Assembly (NCBI GenBank): GCA_029565065.1 | Contig: JAKQOW010000073.1 | Location: forward strand, 1 to 55,244 | Source of the DNA: Acidobacteriota bacterium | Lineage (GTDB): Bacteria; Acidobacteriota; JAAYUB01 | DNA: 55,244 nt | Reading direction: 5' to 3' | Shown here: positions 1 to 8,660 of the stretch, in pieces | Numbering within the stretch: position 1 is the first letter of the stretch | Layout: each line of letters begins with the position of its first letter | Translations under genes and position numbers: made by a program | Notes under the pieces: generated by a model | Told to the model about the DNA's origin: nothing | Seen by the model: only the letters and a program-made list of their open reading frames with translations | The model's database searches: none

Positions 1-52
1 ATGGCCGCGACCATCTGGCGGCGCTGTTGTTCCCGGCCGTTTTTTTTGCCAT
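1..52 (-). CDS. IS transposase, N-terminal fragment cut by the window edge
   Basis: The minus-strand ATG at 52 is followed by GCA and eight A residues (40-47). Read straight through it gives an alanine/asparagine-rich peptide. After a -1 shift on the A run it gives NGREQQRRQMVAA, which lines up with the SSEAFRRDMIAAV stretch of the transposase at 27788. The alternative is that translation starts at the internal ATG in RRQM, which is also conserved in the other copy. Only about 17 codons are visible, so the assignment rests on similarity to the second element. Confidence 0.55.
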   Translation of the reverse strand, partial: MAKKTAGNNSAARWSRP

Positions 53-140
53 GATGCCATCCTTATAACGGTGGGGTGCGCCATTATACCGTTCCGCTAT
101 TGCTGGCACCCAGGCGTTCCGCTATTGCTGTCACTTGGCC
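1..140 (-). mobile_element. Left (transposase-proximal) end of a partial insertion sequence
   Basis: On the minus strand this reads inward from an end starting GGCCAAGTGACAGC at 140. It has two copies of a 19-bp unit (115-133 and 90-108, 25 bp apart), a TATAAT-like box near 84-89, then ATG at 52. The same plan (GGCC end, doublet with a 25-bp period, ATG followed by eight A) is seen in the complete element at 27639-29020, although the sequences have diverged. The outer end abuts an ATTACG unit at 141-146, as the other element does. The rest of the element lies left of the window. Confidence 0.7.
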
Positions 141-305
141 ATTACGAATTACGATTGCGAGCACGGATTTAAAAACCTGGTCCCAGAAACCAGGTCCCAG
201 TTCCGATGTCCGATGTCCGCATTACGGGAACGAGCCTCTAGTCTCGAGCCTCGAGCCTCGATGACGAGTTACGATTACGATCACGATTACGAATTACGAG
301 CACGA
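141..305 (+). repeat. Intergenic heptad-repeat island 1 (modules A-D-C-B-A)
   Basis: Module A (ATTACG units) is at 141-165, D (an ACCTGGT/ACCAGGT inverted pair) at 175-201, C (CCGATGT twice, then GCATTACGGGAACGAGCCT) at 203-231, B (CGAGCCT units) at 230-262 and A again at 262-304. GC is clearly lower than in the genes. The island lies between the IS end and the stop codon of the NapC-like gene at 341. It has no credible coding content; open frames exist only because the units lack stops. Confidence 0.85.
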
Positions 306-340
306 CCTCTTATCTCCTGTCTCCTCTCTGTTCATCCCCC

Positions 341-1837
341 TCACTCGCCCTGCCGGAGGAATTCCCCGCGCAGGTAGCGGTGCATGGCCGCCTCGGGATC
401 GTCGTCGGCCGGGGTGTCGAGAAACTGGTACGGCCCCGCGCTGCCGTATGCCAGGAACGAGTGGCAGAGCGTGCAGTCGTGGGGGACGGCCGCGCCGGTG
501 GCGTCCACGAGTTCCGCGTTATGGCAGCGGAAACAGCCGCCGTCGTGGCGGTGGTCCAGGTGGCTGGGGTAGGTGCCCCACCGCACGTCCATGAGCGGGT
601 GGATGTTCCGGTTGTAGACGGCCTGCGCCGCGGCGATCGTCCGTTCGAGGGCCTGGCGCTGGGCCGCCGTCATCCCGGGCAGCAGCCGCGCATAGGCGCC
701 CTCGAGTCGCGCGGCGATGCCGGCCATGGCCGCCTCGCGGTCCGGGTAATCGGGCAGGAGCGCCCCCAGCACCTCGCGCCGGACAAACGGCAGCGACCGG
801 TCCACGAGCCCGCGGCGCATCCGCTCATCCACCGCCGCGTCCGGCTCCTCGTAGATGTGGGTGGCCCGGTTGTGGCAGTCCACGCAGTCCAGCGTGCGCT
901 GCCACTCCTCAGGCGCCACCGTCACCGGCCGCCCGCGGCGGGAGAAGCGCCGCCAGGTGCCGTCCGGCCGGCGCACCTCCACCCAGAGCATCTCCTTCCG
1001 CTCGTCTTCCGCCGAGGCGTAGCGGACCGCGTTGGCCTCGGCCACGTGCCAGTGGATGCCGGCGTGGCCGGCGGCCTCACCGGTGTCGATCTTCAGGTTC
1101 AGGGTCGTGTAGCGCGGCGTCGACTCGCGGTCCAGGCCGTAATGCACCCGGACCTGCTGCCGGTAGCCGTAGAATTTGTCCGGCCAGTGGCACTTCTCGC
1201 ACGTCTCCCGGGCGGGGCGGAGCTGCCGCACGGGGGTGGGCACCGGCCGCTCGTAGGCGTTGAACATGGCCAGGAACATCTGCCGGGCGCCGTTGAGCTT
1301 GGAGCTGACCAGGGCGCCGGCGCCCTCACCCACATGGCAGTCGACGCAGCGCACCCGGGCGTGGGGCGACACCTGGTAGGTGGCCCACTCGGGGTGCATG
1401 ACCTTGTGGCAGGCGGTGCCGCAGAAGACCGGCGTGTCCATGAAGGTAAGCATCCGCATCGAGGCGGCCGTCAGGAAGAGGAGGTTGACCAGGGTGAACA
1501 CGGCCACCGTGACGAACAGCCGCGAGCCACCCGGCCGGGGCGCCACCGCGTCCGGCGAGAAGCGCTCCGCCAGCAGCTCGCGGTCGGCGCGGGCGCGGGC
1601 CTTGCGATACAGCCACCAGCCCAGCGGGATCAGCGCCAGGCCCACGACGAAGAGCGCCGGCAGCAGCAGGTAGGTGATGAGGCCGATGTAGGCGTTGGTG
1701 AGCACACCCAGGAGCCGGAGCAGCTCCATGAACAGGAACGTCAGAAACGACGAGGTGGTCAGAACCACGCCGGCCCGGCCCACCGGGTTCACCGACAGGC
1801 CGCGGACGAACGCCCGGTATCGCTCGACGAGGGTCAT
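341..1837 (-). CDS. NapC/NirT-like membrane multihaem c-type cytochrome
   Basis: The 498-aa protein has two N-terminal hydrophobic segments (about residues 22-75), a third near 105-125, then a periplasmic domain with six CXXCH haem sites: CGTACH, CVDCH, CEKCH, CVDCH, CFRCH and CTLCH. The first, in a CGTACHKVMHPE context, resembles NapC/NirT quinol dehydrogenases, which are usually tetrahaem. The extra haems and membrane spans make this a longer variant. It starts 3 bp after the stop of the octahaem cytochrome gene, so the two are probably co-transcribed. The inferred role is passing electrons from the quinone pool to that partner. An SD-like GGGAAG precedes the ATG. Confidence 0.85.
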   Translation of the reverse strand: MTLVERYRAFVRGLSVNPVGRAGVVLTTSSFLTFLFMELLRLLGVLTNAYIGLITYLLLPALFVVGLALIPLGWWLYRKARARADRELLAERFSPDAVAPRPGGSRLFVTVAVFTLVNLLFLTAASMRMLTFMDTPVFCGTACHKVMHPEWATYQVSPHARVRCVDCHVGEGAGALVSSKLNGARQMFLAMFNAYERPVPTPVRQLRPARETCEKCHWPDKFYGYRQQVRVHYGLDRESTPRYTTLNLKIDTGEAAGHAGIHWHVAEANAVRYASAEDERKEMLWVEVRRPDGTWRRFSRRGRPVTVAPEEWQRTLDCVDCHNRATHIYEEPDAAVDERMRRGLVDRSLPFVRREVLGALLPDYPDREAAMAGIAARLEGAYARLLPGMTAAQRQALERTIAAAQAVYNRNIHPLMDVRWGTYPSHLDHRHDGGCFRCHNAELVDATGAAVPHDCTLCHSFLAYGSAGPYQFLDTPADDDPEAAMHRYLRGEFLRQGE

Positions 1838-1840
1838 GAC

Positions 1841-3175
1841 TCACTTCCCGGCGGCGAAGAAGCGGCGGTAGATATTCTGCAGCTCGCCGGAGCGGATCTG
1901 CTTCTTGAGCCCGTCGGTCCGCTCGTTCACCCAGCGGTGCATGGGATCGTCGCGCAGGAGACGATCGATGTACGCGTTCACCTCCGGATTGTTGTAGCGG
2001 CGCGCCTCGGGGATCAGCTCGAAGTAGAAATGCTTGGCCACCTCGTAGAAGCCGTGCCACCAGGTGTAGTCCGGGCCCATCATGGAGGCGCCGTGGCGGG
2101 CGCGGCGCCCCTCGTGGTGCCACAGCTCCCAGTAGATCCACTCGATGTCGTTGCCGAAGCTGGACGGGCGCTCCAGGAGCTTGTTCTTGGTCGCCAGCGC
2201 CATGATCTCGGTGGCCGGCCGGGCGAACTTGTCGTTGTAGAGCCGCACGGCGGCGTCGTACTGGTAAAAGTGGCCGTCGACGAACACCTGGCCGTGGCAG
2301 GCGGCGCAGACGTTCTTCATGGCCACGCGGCGCGGTCCGGCGTCGTCCTTGGCCGTGGAGACGGGCGGGCGCAGCGTCCAGTAGATCCGCTGGCCCACGT
2401 CGTGGGTGGCCTTGGCCCGCGTGGACGCGGCCATGTGGCAGGTGGCGCAGGTGGGCGCCGCCGAGTAGTCCTCGCCCACCACCCAGCGGTCGGCCTTCAG
2501 GTTCATGGCCTCGACGTGGGTGTAGTAGGTGTTGCCGTGCTTGCTCTCGTCGTAGATCTCCTTCTGCGGATGGTCCGGGCCGAGGTGGCACTTGCCGCAC
2601 GCTTCGGGTTGGCGGGCCTGGGCCTTGGAAAAGGCGTGCCGCGGATGGCAGGCGTTGCAGGCGCCCTTGGAGCCGTCGGGATTGATCCGGCCGATGCCGG
2701 AGTTGGGCCAGCTCTCCTTGTGCAGGCGGTTGGGCGAGCCGGGATCCAGCTTCACCTTGGCGCCGTGGCAGCTCTCGCAGCCGAGGATCGCCACGGGCGC
2801 GCCGGCCAGCACGTGAGCCAGGTACGCATCCTGCGACTCCAGGATCAGCCCCGCCGTGGCGTGGTAGGAGGCGCCCACCTCGGCCGCCTCCCGCTTGTGA
2901 CACCGGCCGCAGTCCGTGGGCGTGACCAGCGTGGCGATACGGGCGTCGTAATGGACGAAGCCGTCGGCGTCGCCCGACTCGGCCCGGTGGCAGTCCAGGC
3001 AGGTGACCTTGTGGAGGGCGTGGGCGGAGCCGTACCACTGCTGGTATAGGCCGGGTGTTTTCTCCTTGTGGCAGGTCAGGCATTTGCCTGCGGCCGCCGA
3101 CGGCGCGGGCGCCTGGGACAGGGCAAACACGGACAGGATGACGACGGCGATGACAACGAGCGTCTCACGGCGCAT
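1841..3175 (-). CDS. Octahaem cytochrome c, hydroxylamine oxidoreductase (HAO)-like
   Basis: The start at 3175 is set by GGAGGAACC before ATG and gives a clean signal peptide (MRRETLVVIAVVILSVFAL...AAAG) on a 444-aa protein. Eight CXXCH sites (CLTCH, CLDCH, CGRCH, CESCH, CNACH, CGKCH, CATCH, CAACH) and the C-terminal MMGPDYTWWHGFYEV region match the HAO/octahaem family. HAO-like proteins paired with a NapC/NirT-type membrane cytochrome are known in Epsilonproteobacteria and others, where a nitrite or hydroxylamine reducing role has been proposed. Whether the P460 cross-linking tyrosine of ammonia oxidisers is present cannot be judged by eye. It could also be another octahaem nitrite or tetrathionate-type reductase. 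Confidence 0.82.
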   Translation of the reverse strand: MRRETLVVIAVVILSVFALSQAPAPSAAAGKCLTCHKEKTPGLYQQWYGSAHALHKVTCLDCHRAESGDADGFVHYDARIATLVTPTDCGRCHKREAAEVGASYHATAGLILESQDAYLAHVLAGAPVAILGCESCHGAKVKLDPGSPNRLHKESWPNSGIGRINPDGSKGACNACHPRHAFSKAQARQPEACGKCHLGPDHPQKEIYDESKHGNTYYTHVEAMNLKADRWVVGEDYSAAPTCATCHMAASTRAKATHDVGQRIYWTLRPPVSTAKDDAGPRRVAMKNVCAACHGQVFVDGHFYQYDAAVRLYNDKFARPATEIMALATKNKLLERPSSFGNDIEWIYWELWHHEGRRARHGASMMGPDYTWWHGFYEVAKHFYFELIPEARRYNNPEVNAYIDRLLRDDPMHRWVNERTDGLKKQIRSGELQNIYRRFFAAGK

Positions 3176-3192
3176 GGTTCCTCCGGCGCAGC

Positions 3193-3235
3193 ACAATGTT
3201 TGTTCCATTGTACCGGGGCCGCCGGCCGATGACAA
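3193..3235 (-). promoter_or_regulatory. Sigma70-type promoter and candidate operator of the multihaem operon
   Basis: On the minus strand, TTGTCA (3235-3230) and TACAAT (3212-3207) are separated by exactly 17 bp, upstream of the ATG at 3175. A perfect inverted repeat ACAATG-N7-CATTGT (3193-3211) overlaps the -10 and is a candidate repressor or activator site. It does not match a CRP/FNR site that I recognise. Confidence 0.65.
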
Positions 3236-3268
3236 GCCGCACCGCAAAGCGGCAACTCGCAGCCGCTC

Positions 3269-4261
3269 TCAGACGTGGTTGCGGAGCATCATCTCTTTCG
3301 GGTACGGGTTGAGGTAAGTCTGCCGGCGGACCCAGTCACCGACGGGGTGCCTGGCCAGGTGGTGCCGGACGAGCGTGAACGGCACGATGTGGGGCACCAG
3401 GCCGTCGCGGTACTCCTGCACCGCCGCCAGCAGCTCGGCCTTGTCGCCGGCGTCGAGGTGGTCCTTGAGGAAGCCCATTAGGTGGTGGAAGACGTTGGCG
3501 TGCTTGCGCGGCGTGGCCAGCGCCTTCAGGCCGTCCATGAGCCGGCCGAAGTAGCGCGCCACCAGCTCCGGCCACGGCGTCCGGCCGGCGCCGGCCACCA
3601 GTCGGCCGAGCTCGGTGTAGTGCGCCGGGCTGTGGGCCAGCAGCGTCAGCTTGATCGCGGCGTGGAAGGCGACCAGGCCGGCGGGCGTTGGGTTGTCGCG
3701 CAGAAGCCCCTGCCACCGCGCCACGACGAAGATCCGCTCCACAAAGTTTTCGCGGAGGCGCCAGTCGTGGAGCCGCCCCTCCTCCTCCACCGGCAGGTCG
3801 GGAAAGCGCTCGGTGAAGGCCCGGGCGAAGAGGCCGCTGCCGGTCCGGACGGGCATGCCCTTCTCGCCGTATACCTTGACCCGGAAGAGGCCGGAGCTCG
3901 GCGAATCCTTCTTGAAGACGAATCCCACCAGATCCTCGGCGGCCAGGCCGTCGAGGCGCGCGGCGGCCCAGGCCCGCATCCGCTCGGTGTGGTCGACGCC
4001 GGAGCGCGGCGCCACCAGCCGGGGCGCGGCCGGATCGCCCACCAGGCGGAGGCTCTCCCGCGGGATGGGCAGGCCGATCTCCACCTCCGGGCACACCGGC
4101 ACCCATTCCACGTAGGGGCCCAGCACGTCCACCAGGAACTCGTCGCGCTTGTGCTGCCCGTCGTAGCGGACCTCGTCCCCCAGCAGGCAACGGCTCACGC
4201 CGAGGCGGAGCCGCGGGCCCAGGTGCGCGGGATCGGGTGCCGGCTTCGGTTTGGGGCTCAT
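3269..4261 (-). CDS. DUF523-DUF1722 protein (TudS/YbgA-like)
   Basis: The 330-aa protein has an N-terminal DUF523 domain (SRCLLGDEVRYDGQHK, then PVCPEVEIGLPIPRES) and a C-terminal DUF1722 domain (from about residue 195, with HANVFHHLMGFLKDHLD). DUF523 includes TudS, a thiouracil desulfidase using a [4Fe-4S] cluster held by three cysteines. Two of these are present, but the third position reads SPSSG instead of the usual SPSCG (a Cys to Ser change). The activity may therefore differ. The start at 4261 is chosen for GGAGATGAACCC-ATG; longer upstream readings run into the neighbouring gene. It lies 29 bp downstream of the class V aminotransferase and is probably in the same operon. Confidence 0.85.
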   Translation of the reverse strand: MSPKPKPAPDPAHLGPRLRLGVSRCLLGDEVRYDGQHKRDEFLVDVLGPYVEWVPVCPEVEIGLPIPRESLRLVGDPAAPRLVAPRSGVDHTERMRAWAAARLDGLAAEDLVGFVFKKDSPSSGLFRVKVYGEKGMPVRTGSGLFARAFTERFPDLPVEEEGRLHDWRLRENFVERIFVVARWQGLLRDNPTPAGLVAFHAAIKLTLLAHSPAHYTELGRLVAGAGRTPWPELVARYFGRLMDGLKALATPRKHANVFHHLMGFLKDHLDAGDKAELLAAVQEYRDGLVPHIVPFTLVRHHLARHPVGDWVRRQTYLNPYPKEMMLRNHV

Positions 4262-4290
4262 GGGTTCATCTCCGAATGCACCGGCGGACC

Positions 4291-5538
4291 TCAGGCGCCC
4301 GCGACGATCTCGGCCATGGCCGCCAGCAGGCGGTCCACGTCCTCGACGCTGTTGTAGAGCGAGATCCCCACCCGGGTGACGCCGCCGCGCTCCAGCAGGC
4401 CCAGCAGCTCGATGGGGCGGATGGCGTAGAAATGCCCGTCCCAGGCGCAGATCCCGCGCTCGGCCAACCGCCGGCAGACCTCGGCCGCCTCCAGTCCCGC
4501 CACGACAAACGACACGGTGGGCGCCCGCCGGCCGGTGCCGAAGGGCGGCCCCACGAGGGTCACCGCCGGCAGGCGCTGCAGCCCGCGCCAGATGCGCTGG
4601 GCCAGCTCCCGCTCGTATTCGGCCACGCGGTTCAGGGCGGCGACCACGCGCTCGCGGCGGCTGGCGCCGGCGCCGAACGAGGCGAGGTAATCCACGGCGG
4701 CCAGCGTGCCCGCGATGGCGGCGTGGTTCAGGGTGCCCGTCTCGATCCGGTGGGGTGCCCGGGGATCCTGGGTGCGCAGCCGGTCCGTGGCCAGACTGTC
4801 CAGCAACCCGTTGCGGCTGTAGAGCACCCCCACGTGGGGCCCGTAGAACTTGTAGGCGGAGCAGAGCAGGAAGTCCACCCCGAGCGACCGGACGTCCAGG
4901 GGAAAGTGAGGCGCGTAATGGACGGCGTCCACCAGCAACCAGGCGCCGGCGCGATAGGCCAGCTCCCGGGCGCGGGCGATGTCGTTCACCGTCCCGAATG
5001 CGTTCGATGCCATGCCGACGGCCACCAGCCGGGTGCGGGGCGTGACCTGGGCGGCGAAGTCGTCGTAGTCGAGGGTGGCATCGGGGCGGATGGCGATCTC
5101 GCGCACGACCATGCCGTGCTCGCGCAGCATGAGCCACGGCCCCCGGTTGGCCTCGTGGTCCAGGTTCGAGACGAGCACCTCGTCGCCCGGCTGAAAGCGG
5201 CGGGCGAAGGCGTGCGCCAGCCCCCAGGCCAGGGTGGTCATGTTGGCGCCGAACGAAATGTCGCGGGCGCCGTCGGCGCCGAGGAAGTCGGCCATGGCGG
5301 CGCGAGCGTCGTGGAGCATCCGGTCGGTTTCCACCGTCGTGACGAAGAAGCCGTGGGTGTTGGCGTTGGCGGTGCGGTAGTAGCCGGACACCGCGTCGAT
5401 CACCGCCTGCGGCACCTGGGTGCCGCCCGGCCCGTCGAAATGGGCCAGCGTCCGGCCCTCGTGCAGCCGGGCCAGCGCGGGAAAATCCGTCCGGCGGGCG
5501 ATGAGGTCGGCGAAACGCGATTCCAGATCGTCGGTCAT
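4291..5538 (-). CDS. Class V aminotransferase, cysteine desulfurase-like
   Basis: The 415-aa PLP enzyme is of the aminotransferase V / cysteine desulfurase-like type. The PLP-binding lysine is in CSAYKFYGPHVG, the conserved aspartate in LLVDAVHYAPH, and the early FDGPGGTQVP motif is typical of the sub-family annotated as cysteine desulfurase-like proteins. No catalytic-loop cysteine is obvious, so it may not be a true IscS/SufS. The start at 5538 follows GGAGG nine bases upstream. The gene precedes the DUF523 gene on the same strand; a sulfur link between them is a guess. Confidence 0.8.
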   Translation of the reverse strand: MTDDLESRFADLIARRTDFPALARLHEGRTLAHFDGPGGTQVPQAVIDAVSGYYRTANANTHGFFVTTVETDRMLHDARAAMADFLGADGARDISFGANMTTLAWGLAHAFARRFQPGDEVLVSNLDHEANRGPWLMLREHGMVVREIAIRPDATLDYDDFAAQVTPRTRLVAVGMASNAFGTVNDIARARELAYRAGAWLLVDAVHYAPHFPLDVRSLGVDFLLCSAYKFYGPHVGVLYSRNGLLDSLATDRLRTQDPRAPHRIETGTLNHAAIAGTLAAVDYLASFGAGASRRERVVAALNRVAEYERELAQRIWRGLQRLPAVTLVGPPFGTGRRAPTVSFVVAGLEAAEVCRRLAERGICAWDGHFYAIRPIELLGLLERGGVTRVGISLYNSVEDVDRLLAAMAEIVAGA

Positions 5539-5635
5539 GGGCTGTGCCTCCGCGCGGGATCGATGTCGGCCCCAGCTTATCACGGGCCGGTCCCGGATGG
5601 GATCGAATTCAGACAACAACCCCGGGCGCCGCGGA

Positions 5636-5690
5636 GCGGGGCCCGGGGTTCGGGGTTCGGGACTCGGAGTTCGGGACCGGGGCGTCTGCC
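5636..5690 (+). repeat. Short heptad array (CGGGGTT/CGGGACT units)
   Basis: About five degenerate 7-bp units run in tandem (CGGGGTT, CGGGGTT, CGGGACT, CGGAGTT, CGGGACC) between the aminotransferase start and the aldo/keto reductase stop. It has the same 7-bp period as the larger islands, with a GC-richer unit not seen elsewhere in the window. Confidence 0.6.
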
Positions 5691-5707
5691 CGGAGTCCCG
5701 CCGGGTC

Positions 5708-6931
5708 TCACGCCAGGAAATCCTCCGGGATGGCGGTGATGCGGGCGATGTCGGCCACGCGGCCGCGGATGTCGTGGCCCATGGCGCACCGCACGGTGCA
5801 GCGATCGCAGTCGCCGCACACGTCCGCGGGTAGCACCGCGGCGGCCACGGTCGTCCGGGCCTCGGCCAGGTTCCGGTAGCCGTACGCGTACATGTAGCCC
5901 CGCATGGCCGCCGGGATGTCGAGGCCGTGGCGGCACAGGGCCACGCACTCGCCGCACTGCCGGCAGTAGAGGCCGGTCACGCCCAGCTTCTCACCCTGCT
6001 TCAGGTCGTCCAGCTCCTTCGGAGACAGCGTCAGATCGGCCATGACCGCGAGATCCTCCTCCAGCTGATCGAAAGTGGTGAAACCGGGAATGGTGGTGCC
6101 CACGTGCGGGTTCTGCAGCGCCCACTTGAGCGCTGCTTTCATGTTGATGGGATGCTGCCGCTCCTTGTCCCAGTACGCGCCGGCCTGGGTCTTCATGGCC
6201 ACGAGGCCCACGCCGGCGGCCGCCGCCTCGGCCATGGCCGCGTGCATGTCCGCGAGGTGGGGCTGGCGGAAGTTGTAGGCGGTGAGCACCACGTCGATCA
6301 CCTTCCCCGCCGCCGCCGCGCGGATCACCTCCGGCTCGTTGCGGTGGGTGCTGAGCCCGAGAAAGCGCGCCTTCCCCTGCTCCTTGAGCCTGGCCATGGC
6401 CGCGAGCAGCGGCTCAAACAGGGCGGCTTCGCGGGTGGAAACGTTGTGGAGATAGAGGATGTCCACGTGATCCAGGCCCAGGCGCTTGAGACTCAGTTCA
6501 AACTTCTCCACGAACGGCTCGGGCCGGGTTTCAGCGGTGAACTGGCCGGTGCGGCGGTCCGCCCCGTCGGGGACCACCTTGGTGCCGATGACGAAGGAGT
6601 CGCGGGGGCGGCCCTTGATCACGCCGCCGACCATCTCCTCGTTGCGGCCGAACTGGTAGCTGTGGGCGGTGTCCAGATGGACGATGCCGGCGTCGAGCGC
6701 TGCCCGGACCAGGTTCGGATTGTCCGCGTTCATCACCCCCATGCTCACGACGGGCAGTTTCAGGCCGGTCCGGCCCAGCTCGCGGCAGGGAAACGACCGG
6801 GCCTTGGCGGGGGAAGCACTCGAGGCTTGATCCTGCCCCATCGCATGGGGTATCAGCGCGGCGCCGGCCACTCCGGCGGCTCCGACCTTCAGAAAATCGC
6901 GGCGGTTACGCAGACGGTCATCTCGATCCAT
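5708..6931 (-). CDS. Tat-exported aldo/keto reductase with C-terminal Fe-S motifs
   Basis: The 407-aa protein begins with a twin-arginine signal (NRRDFLKVGAAGVAGAALIPHA), so export is expected through the Tat system. A full aldo/keto reductase barrel follows (GVMNADNPNLVRAALDAGI, LDTAHSYQFGRNEE, DHVDILYLHNVS). The C-terminus has two cysteine clusters, CRQCGECVALC and CGDCDRCTVRC, as in the ferredoxin-type AKR family. The start at 6931 has GGAGGTGTCC before ATG; the two upstream Met codons lack such a site. The substrate is unknown. It is followed, in the same direction, by the aminotransferase and DUF523 genes. Confidence 0.88.
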   Translation of the reverse strand: MDRDDRLRNRRDFLKVGAAGVAGAALIPHAMGQDQASSASPAKARSFPCRELGRTGLKLPVVSMGVMNADNPNLVRAALDAGIVHLDTAHSYQFGRNEEMVGGVIKGRPRDSFVIGTKVVPDGADRRTGQFTAETRPEPFVEKFELSLKRLGLDHVDILYLHNVSTREAALFEPLLAAMARLKEQGKARFLGLSTHRNEPEVIRAAAAGKVIDVVLTAYNFRQPHLADMHAAMAEAAAAGVGLVAMKTQAGAYWDKERQHPINMKAALKWALQNPHVGTTIPGFTTFDQLEEDLAVMADLTLSPKELDDLKQGEKLGVTGLYCRQCGECVALCRHGLDIPAAMRGYMYAYGYRNLAEARTTVAAAVLPADVCGDCDRCTVRCAMGHDIRGRVADIARITAIPEDFLA

Positions 6932-7075
6932 GGACACCTCCATATCACAACGAGTCATTCAATATCATTTTCAGGGGATTGCCACATCGCCGTTTATTAT
7001 CCCAAAGAAAAACGAAAACACCAAAGATGGATTCCGATATCTCACCCGGACAGCCGTCAGCCGCCGGCTCCAGGC

Positions 7076-7795
7076 TCAGTTGTCCAGGTCCTGGGGCTGC
7101 AGCTGCTCCTTGCGGGTGTAGCCGGCTGGGGCGGCGTAGGTGCCGGGGGGCGCCTCGAGTTCCGTCCAGTCGATCACCCGGGTGTTCCCGCGGATCTGCA
7201 TGCCTTCGACGTAGTAGGTGAACTCGGAGGCCAGCGGGAATCCCTCCTGCGCCCCGATGGCGGCGATCAACTCGTCGCCGTAATTCACCATCCGTCGCAC
7301 CTGGCTGAACAACTGTCCCAGGCGGCGCCAATCGAACGGCACGTCGGTGCTGAGCCACAGGGTCATGTCCGCATCGAATTCGCCCGTGTTTATTTTTAGG
7401 AGGCAGCTCCGGCACGGATGGCCGCCTTTGTCGGCGACGGTCCCGGTGAGCGTGACGGACCCCCGCCGGCGGATCAGTTCGAAATAGCCCGACAGGATCT
7501 CCGGTACGATGCGCCGGAGGTCCAGCGGCAGAGACGTTTCGACGTAGGTCTTGTCGGTGTGGTTGACGAACAGGAACCGGCCAGCCGCCTGGTCCACGAT
7601 GTAGCTCCTGAGGCCGGAGCGGTAAGCCAGCCGGTCGCCGGCGAACCAGTACTCGTTCTGCTGGTCGCGCGCCGGCTCGGTGACGCCGCCGCTGTAATAT
7701 CCATCCACATGCTGCGATTCCCGGATGCGGACGTCGCCGGCGGCGGCGGCCGTCAATCCGAGCATCAGTCCCAGCAAAAACAGGGTGCGTCTCAT
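7076..7795 (-). CDS. Secreted protein of unknown function
   Basis: The 239-aa product has a clear signal peptide (MRRTLFLLGLMLGLTAAAAG). The mature part has the look of DUF4412/LolA-like beta-rich proteins (AYRSGLRSYIVDQAAGRFLFVNHTDKTYVETSLP), including a CRSC pair near residue 138. I do not recognise it with confidence. The AKR start is 144 bp downstream of its stop. The AT-rich gap between them holds no obvious gene or terminator. Confidence 0.7.
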   Translation of the reverse strand: MRRTLFLLGLMLGLTAAAAGDVRIRESQHVDGYYSGGVTEPARDQQNEYWFAGDRLAYRSGLRSYIVDQAAGRFLFVNHTDKTYVETSLPLDLRRIVPEILSGYFELIRRRGSVTLTGTVADKGGHPCRSCLLKINTGEFDADMTLWLSTDVPFDWRRLGQLFSQVRRMVNYGDELIAAIGAQEGFPLASEFTYYVEGMQIRGNTRVIDWTELEAPPGTYAAPAGYTRKEQLQPQDLDN

Positions 7796-8036
7796 GAGTC
7801 CTCCCTTTCGGCTCGGGCGGTCCGTTCGTTCGTCGTCACCCGAGGCGCATGCCGGTATCGATTCTCAGGATTTGTACGTCATTTTGCCACGCCAGGTTCA
7901 GGCCACCCGGTCCGGCGACCGAGCCCCGCCGGCGGAACATCCAGCCAATTGGCGGGTCTGTAAAGTTCAGACAACCCACCGGCCGGCCGGAGTCGTGCCC
8001 CGAACGACCCCCGGACACCGGCCCGAGGAGGCGGTC

Positions 8037-8447
8037 ATGATCACCCAGGCCATCAACGTGACACCGTACATCGACATCCTGCTGGTGCTGCTCATCATCT
8101 TCATGGTAATCACACCCTTCACCAGCCACGGCATCCCGGTGCGCCTGCCCGCGGATCCGCTGACGGAGGATGCGCCGCCGCCCCCGGGTCCCTTCGCCAT
8201 CGTCCTCGAAGCCGGGGCCGATGGTGCCGTCGCCATCAACGGCCGGCCCGTGACGGCGGCCCGGCTCGAGCCCGAGCTGCAGGCGCTCATGGCGCAGGTG
8301 GACCGCTACCAGGTGTTTCTCTGCGGCGGGCCCGGGGTCTTCTACGGCGACATCATCCGGCTGGCCGACCGCGCGCGCGCAGCCGGCGTGGACCAGCCCC
8401 TGGCGCTCATGCTGCGGATGCCGTCTGACGGCGCGACCGGGTCTTGA
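8037..8447 (+). CDS. Orphan ExbD/TolR-family protein
   Basis: The 136-aa protein has the ExbD/TolR hallmark INVTPYIDILLVLLIIFMVI: one membrane helix with the conserved aspartate that carries protons in the ExbB-ExbD and TolQ-TolR motors. A periplasmic domain follows (VAINGRPVT..., with IIRLADRARAAGV). The start at 8037 follows GAGGAG. The N-terminus is very short before the helix. No ExbB/TolQ, TonB or TolB gene is adjacent, so a motor partner must be encoded elsewhere. The next genes are the solute-binding proteins, 213 bp away, with their own promoter. Confidence 0.88.
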   Translation: MITQAINVTPYIDILLVLLIIFMVITPFTSHGIPVRLPADPLTEDAPPPPGPFAIVLEAGADGAVAINGRPVTAARLEPELQALMAQVDRYQVFLCGGPGVFYGDIIRLADRARAAGVDQPLALMLRMPSDGATGS

Positions 8448-8580
8448 TCCCCCAACACGCCCGATCACCCGCCCGTCGGCCGGTCGGTTGATCCCGCGGC
8501 GCCGTCCGCCGCCCGGGCTCCCGGCGGCGCATACAGCCCACCACGCCACCCGGCATCCGGCGGCCGCGTTTGAATCGGCG

Positions 8581-8609
8581 TGGCGTTTTCCCAGCCGATC
8601 GCTTACAAT
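8581..8609 (+). promoter_or_regulatory. Triplicated promoter box, copy 1
   Basis: TGGCGTTTTCCCAGCCGATC is followed by TTACAAT at 8603-8609. The same block, with the same 22-bp distance from TGGCG to TTACAAT, occurs before all three solute-binding protein genes. TACAAT is a good -10; a -35 is less clear. The ATG is 58 bp after the start of TTACAAT. Confidence 0.7.
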
Positions 8610-8660
8610 TCTAATAGTCAATCAGCCGGTGCATTCATCCTGTCGCCGTCGGGGAAGGTC

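Noticed and set aside
380..3049. An 889-codon open frame on the plus strand opposite the cytochrome genes
   Set aside because: It is antisense to two genes with clear haem motifs, signal peptide and ribosome site, and its product is Val/His/Gly-rich without domains. High GC makes long antisense frames common.
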